The notes below the pieces were generated by a model. That model was not told the origin of the DNA, ran no database searches, and saw only the letters and a program-made list of their open reading frames with translations. The translations under genes and the position numbers were made by a program. 64,000 nucleotides of DNA from Terriglobia bacterium (lineage in GTDB: Bacteria; Acidobacteriota; Terriglobia; Bryobacterales; Bryobacteraceae), in assembly GCA_020073445.1 (NCBI GenBank), contig JAIQFE010000009.1:62001-126000 (forward strand), written 5' to 3'. Shown here piece by piece: positions 43,947 through 53,530 of this stretch. Every line of letters starts with the position of its first letter. Position 1 is the first letter of the stretch.

Positions 43947-44021
43947 AAAGAGTGCCCGCAGTGCTGCACCGCGATTCCTTTGGCGGCCAAGCGCTGCCCC
44001 GCGTGTACGTCGACGCTGTAG
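43947..44021 (+). pseudogene. Second copy of the mscL zinc-ribbon tail (3' fragment)
   Basis: These 25 codons encode [24 protein letters not shown] and stop, nearly the same as the end of MscL (42309-42383). By my count 66 of 75 bases match, and most of the nine differences are silent. There is no start or membrane part: the sequence to its left is the transposon relic. It is best read as the remaining 3' end of a former mscL paralogue cut off by the element. Confidence 0.75.
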
Positions 44022-44073
44022 GCAACACTGGCAGGCGACAAGATCGCCTGCCCCACTGGTTCGCCTGCCCCAC

Positions 44074-44107
44074 CTAAAAAAGAAAAGCCCACCGTTGCCG
44101 GTGGGCT
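44074..44107 (-). terminator. Rho-independent terminator of the M48 peptidase gene
   Basis: A perfect 9-base stem AGCCCACCG / CGGTGGGCT (44086-44107) with a four-base loop. On the minus strand it is followed at once by TTTTCTTTTTT, a strong U-tract. It lies about 30 bases after the peptidase stop codon. Confidence 0.85.
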
Positions 44108-44136
44108 CTTGTCTTGCACTCCAGGGAAAAACTGAT

Positions 44137-45207
44137 TTAGCGGCGTTTGAGGGTTGGACGCTCGTCGTCGTCGCCCTTGCTGTCCTTGTCGTCGGAAGTT
44201 CCCGAGCCGGGCTTCTTGCGAAGCTGGGGCTTGTTGGGATCGCCACTCTTGTCGTCCACCTTGCGGCGGTTCTCGATCATGGCCAGCCGGTTCTTCACTT
44301 CGTTAAATTCCGAAGTGTTCACCACGTATTCCGGACGAGCTTCCAGGTTGTTCTGGATGTTCTTCTGCGCGGCCTGAATCCGATCGTCCGTCATCGGATG
44401 GCTGGAGAACAGCTCGGCCACGGCTCCGTGCTTCTTCTTTTCCAGCGCCTGGATCTTTTCGAAGAAGTCCACAAACGAGGCCGGATCATAGCCGGTCTTG
44501 TACATGTACTGGAGGCCCAGCATATCGGCATCGGATTCGTAGGCGCGTGAGAACTTGAGCAAGCTCATGGGAACCAGGAAACCGGCCGCCTGGCGGATAC
44601 CGTATCCGGCCCAGCCGCCCATGAAGATCAGGGGAATCGTCATGTAGTTCGCCAGCTCCGCCTTGGTGGCCTGGCGCGTTCCGTGGCGGGCCGCGACGTG
44701 CGCGATCTCATGCGCCATCACGCCTGCCAGCTCGGCTTCGTTGTCCGCCTTCAGGATCAAACCGGTGTTCACGAAGAAGAAGCCGCCCGGCAGCGCGAAG
44801 GCGTTGATCGATTCGTCCTCGACAACTTTGATGGTGAAAGGAACCTTGGCGTCGGAGTTGCGGACGATATTCTGTCCCACGCGATTGACATACTCGGCCA
44901 CGATGGGATCGTCGATGACTTTGGCCTGCCGTTCCACTTCCTGTGCCAGCTGCTTACCGAGCGCGATCTCCTTCTCGAGCGAATAGAAGTTCGGACCCCG
45001 GTCGACTTCGCGGTTGCCGATCTCGTCAGGATCTTTATTCTTGTTCTTCTTCTTTTTGTCTTTGTCCGGCTTTTGAGTGCTGTCCGGGGTTGCCTGATCC
45101 GTGGACTTGGTGTCCGCGGCAAAGCTTCGGAAGGAAGAGGTGAACAAGGAGAAACCGACGATGGTGGCGAGTCCTAGCAAACGACGCATGGAACGGACTC
45201 CTTTCAT
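44137..45207 (-). CDS. Secreted M48-family metalloprotease (BepA-like)
   Basis: A 356-residue exported zinc peptidase. It has a signal peptide (about 1-30, ending SFA-AD), then a Lys/Asp-rich linker (KPDKDKKKKNKNKD) and the catalytic domain with HEIAH (166-170); the third ligand Glu is expected in SRAYESDADMLG (near 228). The C-terminus is charged and disordered. Periplasmic M48 peptidases such as BepA take part in outer-membrane protein quality control, which would fit the presence of BamD and a large receptor in this genome, but the TPR half of BepA is absent. Confidence 0.9.
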   Translation of the reverse strand: MKGVRSMRRLLGLATIVGFSLFTSSFRSFAADTKSTDQATPDSTQKPDKDKKKKNKNKDPDEIGNREVDRGPNFYSLEKEIALGKQLAQEVERQAKVIDDPIVAEYVNRVGQNIVRNSDAKVPFTIKVVEDESINAFALPGGFFFVNTGLILKADNEAELAGVMAHEIAHVAARHGTRQATKAELANYMTIPLIFMGGWAGYGIRQAAGFLVPMSLLKFSRAYESDADMLGLQYMYKTGYDPASFVDFFEKIQALEKKKHGAVAELFSSHPMTDDRIQAAQKNIQNNLEARPEYVVNTSEFNEVKNRLAMIENRRKVDDKSGDPNKPQLRKKPGSGTSDDKDSKGDDDERPTLKRR

Positions 45208-45269
45208 GCTACGAGTATAACTCTCTTTTAATGTGACGCAGCCGGCCGCTGCCAGTTACAGGAAATCGA

Positions 45270-45455
45270 CTATCCGTGGCCTAAATACATCAGCCAGCTC
45301 AGGCCGAAAAGGGCTCCCAGGAAGCACACGAAGCAGTAGACCGCGTACCGGAACCGTTCCCGGTCGGTCCGCTTGGTCACAATGCCCAGAACCACCGAGG
45401 TCACCAGCGCAAACAGAACGGAAGCCTCGAAATGTGAAAGGTTTACCTTGGGCAA
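45270..45455 (-). CDS. Small membrane protein, two helices
   Basis: A 61-residue product with two hydrophobic helices (about 12-27 and 37-57) separated by a basic turn (TKRTDRERFR), which predicts both ends outside. I do not recognise a family. It is in the same orientation as, and 15 bases after, the next membrane protein gene, so they probably form an operon. Confidence 0.6.
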   Translation of the reverse strand: MPKVNLSHFEASVLFALVTSVVLGIVTKRTDRERFRYAVYCFVCFLGALFGLSWLMYLGHG

Positions 45456-45470
45456 CTTAGTCTTTTCTCC

Positions 45471-45920
45471 CTAGTCCTTCCGGCGTGTCGCTATTTCGAA
45501 CGCGTCCACCATTCCCAACAGGTTCAGCAGCCCGGCCCCGACCAGGAACTTAGTTCCGTAATCGTGGACATGCCCGGCCACGTCCGCCTGGGCGTACCCC
45601 AGCCACGTGCTCAAGAAATACAGAATCCCGGACAACAGGTTCCCCACAAAGCCGCCGTAGTAGATCACGGTGGTGAGCAGGTCTCCCCCTTGAGGCGAGA
45701 ACAGGGCGCCGCGCATCATCAGCCCCAGCACGTACATCGAGGTGACCGATGCCGCGATCAGAGCTCCCCGGCCCGGCCGCTTGAGCAGGACGTGTCCAGC
45801 TCCCGGGATGATCCAGGCCAATACGACTGCGGGAAGCCAAGGCGTAGAGGGGGCAGCGGGAGCGCTGGCGGGTGTTACGGGCGGTGTCGTTACGGGGAAT
45901 GCGCCAGGGCTATCGCTCAC
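45471..45920 (-). CDS. DUF6677-like integral membrane protein
   Basis: A 149-residue protein with a Pro/Ala-rich N-terminus (about 1-26) and four or five hydrophobic segments, the first containing LAWIIPGAGHVLLKRPGRGAL, a feature of small membrane proteins found in acidobacteria (DUF6677-like; assignment from memory). Function is unknown. Four bases separate it from the upstream heparinase-like gene, so they are probably transcribed together. Confidence 0.7.
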   Translation of the reverse strand: MSDSPGAFPVTTPPVTPASAPAAPSTPWLPAVVLAWIIPGAGHVLLKRPGRGALIAASVTSMYVLGLMMRGALFSPQGGDLLTTVIYYGGFVGNLLSGILYFLSTWLGYAQADVAGHVHDYGTKFLVGAGLLNLLGMVDAFEIATRRKD

Positions 45921-45924
45921 AGAT

Positions 45925-47367
45925 TCATTTTATCGCATCTGCCGGAGTCGCCTTGACGCCTTCGGCGCTGGGCCCTCGCAGTTTGACTCGAACGCCTACA
46001 TCCGAGCTCCCGGGTGTAGGCACCTGGAGCGTGCCGCCGGCGTCGGTATCCAGGAACTCCAGCTCCTGGTCGTCGATTTCCACGGCATACTCTGACTGGG
46101 GCGCCAATCCCAGGACGAACAGCGTATCATTCGTCACGCGGAACTTCGCGGCGTCCTGCGCGGGCGCGCTGACGACGGTCGCCGTGCCGACCTGGACAGG
46201 ACTGACGGCCGCGCCCTGCCGCAAGGTCTGAAGCTTGCCGTTCTGGAACAGTTGCAGGCGCCCCTCGAAGTAGCCGATCCAGGTAGCGTCTTCGTCCCAA
46301 CTGGTGCGGGCGAACACCTCGCCGGTGAAGGGTTCGTGAAACACGAGAGGAGCGTGGTCGTAGTTCAAACCCGGCTGATAGGGATTCGCCCACAGAAATT
46401 CGTAGACCGCGCCGAGGCTGCCCCGCATCATGAAGCGATCCCGCAACAGCCAGCCCTGCAGGAGCTGGCTATCCAGCGCATTTGAATCGTAAGCCACCAT
46501 GGCGAGGCCAGTGGCTCGGGACATTGCGGCATCCGCCGGGTTGGGATTTCCGTCGTGAAGATAGACGGGGATCAAGAATTCGTTTTCGGGCGCGGCAAAC
46601 GGAGCAGGATAGTGTCCGGTCAAGTGTTCCAGCGGAAGATCCTTGAAATAGCCGGCGGCGGATTCGCGTAAATCGATCTTCACGTTGTCGCGGAGCACGT
46701 GGAGCATCTCATAGAGGGCGTATCGTTGCTCGCGCGGAAGCGCGGGACGGCCTGCTGCCAGCTGGGGCACGATCTGGGCGCGCCACCATTTCTGGACGAT
46801 CTCGCTCAGGACGGCGTTGCCTTGATCCGGCAGGCGGTCGGCCAGAGCAATGGCCGCGAAGACACGGGCGTTTTGGCCGCGGACGTCTGTAGCCGGTTTT
46901 GCAAGGGCCGCCTGGATTTTGGTCGCCAGGCGGTCGGCTTGCGCCGGGGTCATGGCCGGCCCGCACCAGTCGAACACCAGGGCGAGTTGCCTCAAGACAC
47001 TTGCGTCGGGCGCCGCCACATCTTTAAGCGCCCAGTCGATCGCCTGCTTGGCGGCGGCGGGCTGGCGGGTGACCTGGTAGTACAACGCCCACGCGAAGCC
47101 GGGTTCTGGCATCGGTGCACTGCCGGAGATAAGACCGTCGTATTGCTCCCAGCGGGGCGACTGACGCTCGTGCTCGCGTTGTAGGAGCCGTAGCCGCTGC
47201 GGAGTAAGCAGAAGGCGGGGAGCGTCGCGATAGACGTGGAAATCCTCGGCATCCGGATTTGGGCCAACCGGGTTCTGCCCGGCGAGCAGGCCGGCCCACG
47301 GAGCGATCAGCGTCAGCGAGATGGCAGCGATGCCGCGCACGCAGACAATTGTGTCACAGCGTGTCAC
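45925..47367 (-). CDS. Secreted heparinase II/III- or alginate lyase-like protein
   Basis: A 480-residue exported protein. A signal-like hydrophobic N-terminus (to about 30) is followed by an all-helical region (about 60-230; DAPRLLLTPQRLRLLQREH start) like the alpha/alpha toroid of polysaccharide lyases, and a beta-rich C-terminal part (HEPFTGEVFARTSWDEDATWIGYFEG) like the heparinase II/III beta-sandwich. Catalytic residues cannot be assigned with certainty. The start is GTG at 47367 and is uncertain. It may degrade acidic polysaccharides; the sulfotransferase 1 kb away is transcribed away from it. Confidence 0.6.
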   Translation of the reverse strand: MTRCDTIVCVRGIAAISLTLIAPWAGLLAGQNPVGPNPDAEDFHVYRDAPRLLLTPQRLRLLQREHERQSPRWEQYDGLISGSAPMPEPGFAWALYYQVTRQPAAAKQAIDWALKDVAAPDASVLRQLALVFDWCGPAMTPAQADRLATKIQAALAKPATDVRGQNARVFAAIALADRLPDQGNAVLSEIVQKWWRAQIVPQLAAGRPALPREQRYALYEMLHVLRDNVKIDLRESAAGYFKDLPLEHLTGHYPAPFAAPENEFLIPVYLHDGNPNPADAAMSRATGLAMVAYDSNALDSQLLQGWLLRDRFMMRGSLGAVYEFLWANPYQPGLNYDHAPLVFHEPFTGEVFARTSWDEDATWIGYFEGRLQLFQNGKLQTLRQGAAVSPVQVGTATVVSAPAQDAAKFRVTNDTLFVLGLAPQSEYAVEIDDQELEFLDTDAGGTLQVPTPGSSDVGVRVKLRGPSAEGVKATPADAIK

Positions 47368-47558
47368 ACTGACACAGGGGGCGGGGCAGGAGCCCGCAGT
47401 CCAAGTTCCACAGAACCCCGTATCTTCTTGAAATCAGGGGTGTAATTCTTGGGGGCCAACGTGCTTCCTGTACTTCCGAATTGATGAAGTACTCTTGAAA
47501 ACCTGCCCTCTGTTTGCAACAGGCTCGAGCGGAAGAAGCGAGGGGCTATACTTAGCGT

Positions 47559-47637
47559 GCTTGCGGGAGACGGTGTTGAAGTTTCAAAACCGCTCCTTCT
47601 TTCGTTGGTGCAAGTTGCAATCAGAGGGGTTTTTTTA
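47559..47637 (+). ncRNA. Candidate small RNA
   Basis: Bounded by TATACT about seven bases upstream and a hairpin plus T-run at its end: AAAACCGCTC (47586-47595) pairs with GAGGGGTTTT (47624-47633) with one mismatch, followed by TTTTTTT. No -35 box is obvious. The interval has no open reading frame of note. A short transcript of about 75-80 bases is predicted, with low certainty. Confidence 0.3.
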
Positions 47638-47790
47638 GGAACGGAAAGCCTTCTTAAACGATCTTCTGTAAACGATCTTCCTGGATCCGAGGTCTCGGTC
47701 CGGACTGCTTAGTTGAGGAACTTGATTGGACGCGGGCCTCAGCGGAGTAGATTGGACGGACGCCGGGATCCGCCGCCCGAAATGGGCGAG

Positions 47791-47849
47791 CCGCATCGGA
47801 AACGGTAACAACACACACCTCGCAGCACCGCTTCCGATGCGGTCTTTCT
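47791..47849 (+). terminator. Long hairpin, possible terminator
   Basis: CCGCATCGGAAACGGT (47791-47806) pairs with ACCGCTTCCGATGCGG (47827-47842) with a single mismatch, and is followed by TCTTTCT. The stem of 15-16 pairs with a 20-base loop could end a transcript beginning near 47560, or could itself be a structured RNA element. Confidence 0.45.
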
Positions 47850-47955
47850 AACGTCTCCAGCATAACCCTTTTGTTCCCTGCTGTATAGGCCCATCTTTTT
47901 CCGCTAGTGCAGATTCTGCAGTACTACAACTTTTCGATGACACCCGACTGGCGAA

Positions 47956-48177
47956 ATGGCGCTGGAACTATTGGTCCCGGCGGCGGGCGGCGGTACATAC
48001 TGCGCCGTGCGCATCATTCTTGCCATGCGGCCGGTTGTCGCGACCCGCGACGCTCGCGCCATGAGCGACGCTGCCCTGGTGGCTCGGTTCACGCGGAACT
48101 GGATTCATTACGGCTTTCTGGGTCACACCGTGCTCTGCGTGCTGATTGCCGCGGTCGAAGGCCTGCTGGGCCGCTGA
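47956..48177 (+). CDS. Possible small hydrophobic protein
   Basis: A 73-codon frame whose second half, MSDAALVARFTRNWIHYGF then LGHTVLCVLIAAVEGLLGR, looks like a short soluble segment with one membrane helix. Internal ATG codons at 48025 and 48061 are alternative starts and none has a good ribosome site. I do not recognise a family. It is followed by 230 non-coding bases before the sulfotransferase gene. Confidence 0.35.
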   Translation: MALELLVPAAGGGTYCAVRIILAMRPVVATRDARAMSDAALVARFTRNWIHYGFLGHTVLCVLIAAVEGLLGR

Positions 48178-48408
48178 GCTCGGAAGCGGCCAGCGATAAC
48201 TCTTGCCTCCTCCGCGAGGTTGCCTTAAACTACAGTTAAGTTCACGTCCAGGCGATTCATACCTGTAGCTCCGGCGGTCATTCACCCCATGTCGGGTGGC
48301 GTCTCTAAGGCGCGTGGCTCGGATTTTTCCTAATCTTAATATTCGATAATTCGGGGAAAAGTTGAAACTATTTTCCGTCGGGAGCATTCATAGGGTTAAA
48401 GAGCACGC

Positions 48409-49269
48409 ATGGATTTCCGGCTAGCCGTACCTGCGACACGGTTCTTAATCGTTCACTACCATATCTTCAAGAATGGTGGCAGCACCATCACGTCCATTCT
48501 CGAGCGCGAGTTTCGTGATGATTTCGCGACGGTCCACGGACCCGACGATGTTTCAGTGGTGGATCCCATAAGTCTGGCGGATTTTGTCGCCAATCATGCA
48601 TCAATACAGGCGATTTCCAGCCATCATCTCCGTTATCCCAAACCGGTTCTGCCGAACACGATTGTTTTCGACTGTTGTTTTTTGAGGCAACCGCTCGATC
48701 GCCTTCAGTCGCTCTATTCGTATTTTCAGAAGATCATTGCCGATGACCCTCTGTGCCGTTTGGCCAAGCAGGAACATCCGCGGTCTTTCTTTAAAAAGCT
48801 GATGGACAGCGCGCCGCATTTGGTCAGCAACGTCCAGGTCACCATGCTGGCGCTGGGCGGGGCTTTCACGCGGCCGGTGAATGCTGCCGACGTGGAAGTG
48901 GCTGCGGACGTGGTCGGGAAGATGGCGATTCCCGGGCTGGTGGAAAAGTTTGACGAAAGCCTGGTCGCCGCGGAATATTTCCTAAAGCCGGCTTTCCCGC
49001 GTCTGCGAATGGATTACCTTCCTCAAAACGTAAGCCGTCCGCTGGGAGGAAACGCGATCGACCGGCAGGCGTGGCTCAGGCATTCCTGGGGCCCGGACTT
49101 GTACGCTACGCTCGAGAGCCTCAATCAGTGCGATCTGGAATTGTGGCGCCGGGCGGAGCGCGAAATCGCTCGCAGAATCAGGCTGGTTCCCGATGCAGAG
49201 CAACGATTGGCCGAATTCCGCTCGCGTTGTCCGAAGAAACCGGTCTACCCACGCGTGCACATCGCCTAA
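48409..49269 (+). CDS. Sulfotransferase-family protein
   Basis: A 286-residue cytoplasmic protein resembling the heparan-sulfate/carbohydrate sulfotransferase family. The PAPS 5'-phosphosulfate loop is HYHIFKNGGSTI (16-27, as in H-x-K-x-G-G-T/S), and the 3'-phosphate site is LRQPLDRLQSLYSY (near 91-104), with Arg and Ser in the expected places. The acceptor is unknown; surface polysaccharide is likely by family habit. The 230-base leader has no confident promoter. Convergent with the phosphoketolase gene. Confidence 0.8.
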   Translation: MDFRLAVPATRFLIVHYHIFKNGGSTITSILEREFRDDFATVHGPDDVSVVDPISLADFVANHASIQAISSHHLRYPKPVLPNTIVFDCCFLRQPLDRLQSLYSYFQKIIADDPLCRLAKQEHPRSFFKKLMDSAPHLVSNVQVTMLALGGAFTRPVNAADVEVAADVVGKMAIPGLVEKFDESLVAAEYFLKPAFPRLRMDYLPQNVSRPLGGNAIDRQAWLRHSWGPDLYATLESLNQCDLELWRRAEREIARRIRLVPDAEQRLAEFRSRCPKKPVYPRVHIA

Positions 49270-49274
49270 CTAAC

Positions 49275-49345
49275 GGCCGGCAAAACGGAGCGCAGCGGCG
49301 TTACTCCCTCGAAAACCGCCGGTGCCGCCGCGCCCTTTGCCGGCC
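49275..49345. repeat. Inverted repeat between convergent genes
   Basis: GGCCGGCAAA (49275-49284) and its exact complement TTTGCCGGCC (49336-49345) bracket about 50 GC-rich bases between the sulfotransferase stop and the phosphoketolase stop. It may act as a bidirectional terminator, or be another paired palindrome of the REPIN kind. Confidence 0.5.
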
Positions 49346-49352
49346 AACCTGG

Positions 49353-51758
49353 CTAACGTTCCCACCGCCAATCGCGAATTTCCGGCATATCGTCCCCGTA
49401 GCGCGCGATGTAGAGCTTGTGCTCGATCAGTCTGTCGTGCAGGAGGCGCTTCTGGGCCACGGCCCGTTCGGCCAGGCCGGGTACGCGGTCGATCACGTCG
49501 CCCGCCAGGTGAAACCGGTCCAGGTCATTGAGGACCGTCATATCGAAGGGCGTCGTAGTGGTCCCCTCTTCCTTGTACCCGCGAACGTGTAGATTGTCGT
49601 GATTCGTTCGCCGATACGTCAGGCGATGAATCAGCCAGGGATAGCCGTGAAAGGCGAATACGATGGGCCGGTTCGTGGTGAACAGGGCATCGAATTTTTC
49701 ATCGGTCATGCCGTGAGGATGTTCTCTTCGTGGCTGCAACGCCATCAGATCCACGACGTTCACGACGCGAATTTTCAGATCGGGAATGTGCTTGCGCAGC
49801 CAATCGACTGCCGCTAGTGTCTCGAGCGTGGGAACATCACCCGCGCAGGCCATCACTACATCTGGCTCCGCCTCGCCAGCGGTGCCGGCCCACTTCCATA
49901 TGCCGGCGCCAGCAGTACAATGTGCCACCGCCGCATCCATATCGAGCCACTGCAGCGCAGGCTGTTTCCCCGCGACGATCACATTGACATAGTGCTTGCT
50001 GCGCAGGCAGTGGTCGGCCACCGATAGCAGGGTGTTCGCGTCGGGGGGCAGATACACACGCACCACTTCCGCACTCTTGTTGACAACGTGGTCGAGGAAG
50101 CCCGGATCCTGATGGCTGAATCCATTGTGATCCTGCCGCCAGACATGCGACGTGAGCAAATAGTTCAAAGATGCGATCGGCGATCGCCAGGGGATATGGC
50201 GCGTGACCTTCAGCCATTTGGCGTGCTGGTTGAACATCGAATCGATAATGTGGATGAACGCCTCATAGCAGGAGAAGAATCCATGCCGTCCTGTGAGCAG
50301 ATAGCCTTCGAGCCACCCCTGGCACATGTGCTCGCTCAGCACTTCCATGACGCGGCCATCGGGAGCGACGTGATCGTCCGATGGCAGGATCAGCGCTTCG
50401 GAGGTTCGGCTCGTCGCCTCGAACACGGCATCTAAACGGTTCGAGGACGTTTCATCGGGACCAAAGATGCGGAAATTGTCCGCATTGAGTTCGAGGATGT
50501 CGCGCAGCATTTTGCCCAGGGCGCGCGTGGCTTCGGCGGTTTCGACGCCCGGCGCGGATACGGGCACGGCATACTTGCGGAAATCGGGCATGCGCAGCTC
50601 TCGCAAAAGAAGTCCGCCATTGGCGTGCGGATTGCAGCCCATGCGCCGGTTCCCCCGGGGCGGCAGAGCCCGGAGCTCCGGAATCGGGCGTCCTGTGTCG
50701 TCGAAAAGCTCCTCAGGCTTATAGCTGCGCATCCACGTTTCGAGCATCTGAAGATGCTCAGGCTTGGTGGCAAGCTCGGATAGAGGCACCTGATGGGCTC
50801 GGAACGTTCCTTCAATCTGCTTGCCGTCCACTTCCTTGGGACCGGTCCAGCCCTTTGGCGTGACCATCACGATCATGGGCCACACGGGTCTCTTGGAAAC
50901 ACCGTGCTCACGGGCTTCCTTCTGAATGCCGCGGATTTCTTCGATCACGGAATCGAGGGTCGCGGCCATCTCCTGATGCACCAGCGCCGGATCGGAGCCT
51001 TCGACGAAGCGCGGCGCATACCCGCAACCCTGGAGCATGCCGATGAGCTCGCTGCGATCGATCCGCGCGAGCACGGTGGGACCGGCGATCTTGTAGCCGT
51101 TCAAATGAAGAATCGGAATCACCGCGCCGTCGCGCACGGGGTTGAGGAATTTGTTCGAGTGCCAGCTGGCGGCGAGCGCTCCGGTCTCCGCTTCGCCATC
51201 GCCGATGACGCAGCAGACGATCAGATCGGGATTATCAAACGCCGCTCCATGAGCATGCAAAAGCGAGTAGCCTAGCTCACCTCCCTCATGAATCGAGCCG
51301 GGTGTTTCCGGAGCGACGTGGCTGGGGATGCCGCCGGGAAATGAAAACTGCTTGAACAGACCCTGCATCCCCTGGGCATCCTGCGTGATGTTGGGGAAAC
51401 GCTCGGTGTAGCTGCCCTCCAGCCAGGAGTTCGCGACGATCCCCGGACCGCCGTGACCAGGTCCGCAGACGTAGATCATGTTGAGGTCGTACTTCACGAT
51501 GGCCCGGTTGCAGTGGGCATAGATGAGATTGAGGCCGGGCGTGGTGCCCCAGTGCCCCAGCAGGCGCGGCTTGACGTGCTCGATCTTCAGGGGTTCGGTC
51601 AGCAGCGGATTATCGAAGAGATAGATCTGTCCGACCGACAGATAGTTCGCAGCGCGCCAGTATGCGTCGATGCGGCGGAGCTCATCGGACGAGAGCGGAC
51701 CCACTGGCTCCAGCGTAGCATCAGCCGCGCGAGTGATTTGCGCAGCCGGTGTACGCAT
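49353..51758 (-). CDS. xfp: Xylulose-5-phosphate/fructose-6-phosphate phosphoketolase
   Basis: Thiamine-diphosphate enzyme that splits xylulose-5-phosphate (and often fructose-6-phosphate) with phosphate, giving acetyl phosphate. It has 801 residues, the standard length. Conserved blocks include [17 protein letters not shown] (near 31), CGPGHGGPG (near 98), the TPP-binding [11 protein letters not shown] (near 181) and [11 protein letters not shown]. Its first 38 bases overlap the 3' end of the glucan phosphorylase gene, implying coupled translation. Together with Rpe and glucan phosphorylase it can connect stored glycogen to acetyl phosphate and ATP. Confidence 0.95.
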   Translation of the reverse strand: MRTPAAQITRAADATLEPVGPLSSDELRRIDAYWRAANYLSVGQIYLFDNPLLTEPLKIEHVKPRLLGHWGTTPGLNLIYAHCNRAIVKYDLNMIYVCGPGHGGPGIVANSWLEGSYTERFPNITQDAQGMQGLFKQFSFPGGIPSHVAPETPGSIHEGGELGYSLLHAHGAAFDNPDLIVCCVIGDGEAETGALAASWHSNKFLNPVRDGAVIPILHLNGYKIAGPTVLARIDRSELIGMLQGCGYAPRFVEGSDPALVHQEMAATLDSVIEEIRGIQKEAREHGVSKRPVWPMIVMVTPKGWTGPKEVDGKQIEGTFRAHQVPLSELATKPEHLQMLETWMRSYKPEELFDDTGRPIPELRALPPRGNRRMGCNPHANGGLLLRELRMPDFRKYAVPVSAPGVETAEATRALGKMLRDILELNADNFRIFGPDETSSNRLDAVFEATSRTSEALILPSDDHVAPDGRVMEVLSEHMCQGWLEGYLLTGRHGFFSCYEAFIHIIDSMFNQHAKWLKVTRHIPWRSPIASLNYLLTSHVWRQDHNGFSHQDPGFLDHVVNKSAEVVRVYLPPDANTLLSVADHCLRSKHYVNVIVAGKQPALQWLDMDAAVAHCTAGAGIWKWAGTAGEAEPDVVMACAGDVPTLETLAAVDWLRKHIPDLKIRVVNVVDLMALQPRREHPHGMTDEKFDALFTTNRPIVFAFHGYPWLIHRLTYRRTNHDNLHVRGYKEEGTTTTPFDMTVLNDLDRFHLAGDVIDRVPGLAERAVAQKRLLHDRLIEHKLYIARYGDDMPEIRDWRWER

Positions 51759-53448
51759 TGGAAAGATACTGGTCCATCATGCGCTCGGTGTTGAAAAACG
51801 AGCCGTTCAGGGCGATGGTGTAGCGCATCACCTCGGCGAAGCCATCCGGGCGCCTATAGAACAGAGGCAGGATCACCTTTTCGAGCTTGTCATACAGCGA
51901 TGCGGCTTCGACGCCGTGATCTTCGGGCAAATCCTCTTCCTTGCCGATGGCCCAGCCGGTGGATCCCTCTACGCAGCCCTCGATCCACCAGCCATCGAGA
52001 ATACTCAGGCTGGGAACTCCGTTCAGTGCGGCCTTCATGCCGCTGGTACCGGATGCTTCGAAGGGCCGGTGCGGAGTATTGAGCCACAGATCCGCTCCAC
52101 TGGTCATGAGTTGCGCCCAGCGCATGTCGTAGTCGGGAATGTAGACCACTTTGACGTTTCCCGCCAGAGACTGTGCGGCCCGGAATACCCCGCGGATCAT
52201 CTCCTTGCCTTCATTGTCGTGCGGATGGGCTTTCCCGCCAAAAATCACCTGGAACGGGCCAACGTGCCCGGCGATGGATTTCAGCCGTTCCAGGTCGGTA
52301 AACAAGAGATCGGCGCGTTTGTATGCCGCTGCGCGCCGGGCGAAGGCGATGGTCAAGATGGACGGATCGAACTCGGCACCGGTGGCTTGTTTCAGCTCGG
52401 CGAGCAGAGCCAACTTGGCGCCGGCATGAGCTTCCCGGATTTCTTCCAGCGGTACGCCGACTACGTAGCGCAGATAGAGATTGTCCTTGCGCCATTCGGG
52501 CACATGGCGATCATAAAGTTCCTGGAACTTGGGCGCCGCCCACGTGACCGCGTGTACGCCGTTGGTAATGGCGCGGACCGGATAGTTGGGGAACAGGCCT
52601 CGAGATACCTCGCCGTGATGCATGGCGACGCCATTGATATAGCGCGAAAAGCGCAGCGCCAGGTAGGTCATGTTCAGCGTGTTGTCCGGACAGCACGCAG
52701 TCACATCCAAGACAGCTGCCCGGTCGGCGCCGATCACCTGGTTGACGAGTTCGCGCGGGAACTTGTCGAAGGCCGCGGGCACGGGCGTATGAGTGGTGAA
52801 TACGCAACGTTGGCGGACCGACTCGATATCGGCTTCGCTTGCGGTTCCCAGACGCGAGCTTCCGATCCTCTGCTCCAGCAGCGCGAGCGTCAGAAGCGCG
52901 GAGTGGCCTTCGTTCAGATGGTAGTTTTCGATGCTGGTGTGGCCCAGGCTGTTGAGGATTTTGACGCCGCCCATCCCCAGCACGGCTTCTTGGCGCAGCC
53001 TGTAGGGCTGATCGCCGCCGTATAAGTAGTCGGTGAGCTCGCGGTCCGCAGGGTCGTTTTCAGGCAGATCCGTGTCGAGCAAATAAACCGGCACGGTCGC
53101 GCCGGCAATACCGGTGAGCGTGTATCGCCAGGCCCGGATCTGTACGCGCCGGCCCGCTAGTTCCAACCATATCACCGTAGTTAGCGGCTCCAACACTTCT
53201 TCCGGCTTCCAGATGGCCGGCTCCTCCTGCTGGTTCCCTTGGGCGTCGAGGCGCTGCCGGAAGTAGCCTTTCCGGTACACCAGGGTGACACCAACGATGG
53301 GGACGGCCAGATCGGCCGCCGAGCGGAGCATGTCGCCCGCCAGGACACCGAGGCCGCCCGAATAGGTGGGCAAATCGGGCCGCAGAGCGATCTCCATGGA
53401 GAAGTAGGCCACTCGCCGCTCGTTCGGCAGCGATGAGGAATCCGTCAT
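51721..53448 (-). CDS. glgP: Short-type alpha-glucan (glycogen) phosphorylase
   Basis: GT35 enzyme releasing glucose-1-phosphate from glycogen or maltodextrin. The start [27 protein letters not shown] and the pyridoxal-phosphate region [25 protein letters not shown] (near 465-490) are conserved; the Lys in SGMK anchors the cofactor. At 575 residues it is the short bacterial form lacking parts present in the 800-residue enzymes. It is followed by and overlaps xfp, and lies downstream of the universal stress protein gene with an 82-base gap. Confidence 0.92.
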   Translation of the reverse strand: MTDSSSLPNERRVAYFSMEIALRPDLPTYSGGLGVLAGDMLRSAADLAVPIVGVTLVYRKGYFRQRLDAQGNQQEEPAIWKPEEVLEPLTTVIWLELAGRRVQIRAWRYTLTGIAGATVPVYLLDTDLPENDPADRELTDYLYGGDQPYRLRQEAVLGMGGVKILNSLGHTSIENYHLNEGHSALLTLALLEQRIGSSRLGTASEADIESVRQRCVFTTHTPVPAAFDKFPRELVNQVIGADRAAVLDVTACCPDNTLNMTYLALRFSRYINGVAMHHGEVSRGLFPNYPVRAITNGVHAVTWAAPKFQELYDRHVPEWRKDNLYLRYVVGVPLEEIREAHAGAKLALLAELKQATGAEFDPSILTIAFARRAAAYKRADLLFTDLERLKSIAGHVGPFQVIFGGKAHPHDNEGKEMIRGVFRAAQSLAGNVKVVYIPDYDMRWAQLMTSGADLWLNTPHRPFEASGTSGMKAALNGVPSLSILDGWWIEGCVEGSTGWAIGKEEDLPEDHGVEAASLYDKLEKVILPLFYRRPDGFAEVMRYTIALNGSFFNTERMMDQYLSNAYTGCANHSRG

Positions 53449-53530
53449 TTCTCGATCCAGCCTCCAGGGCGTGCGCTAAATCCCACAGGGCCGTGGGCGT
53501 ACTCACCCATCGTCACTCTTATAACGATCC

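Larger units (their letters stand above)
47368..47955. other. Long non-coding region with candidate small RNA and terminator hairpins
   Basis: A 588-base stretch without a supported protein gene, AT-richer than its surroundings. It holds a -10-like TATACT (47547-47552), a hairpin with a T7 run (47586-47636), a tandem pair of AAACGATCTTC (47656-47666 and 47670-47680) and a long hairpin (47791-47842). Together these suggest one or two small transcripts rather than a simple spacer. Confidence 0.5.

Noticed and set aside
47368-47955. tRNA, 6S RNA or SRP RNA gene in the long gap.
   Set aside because: No T-loop consensus, CCA end or SRP tetraloop region was found, and the hairpins do not form the 6S shape.
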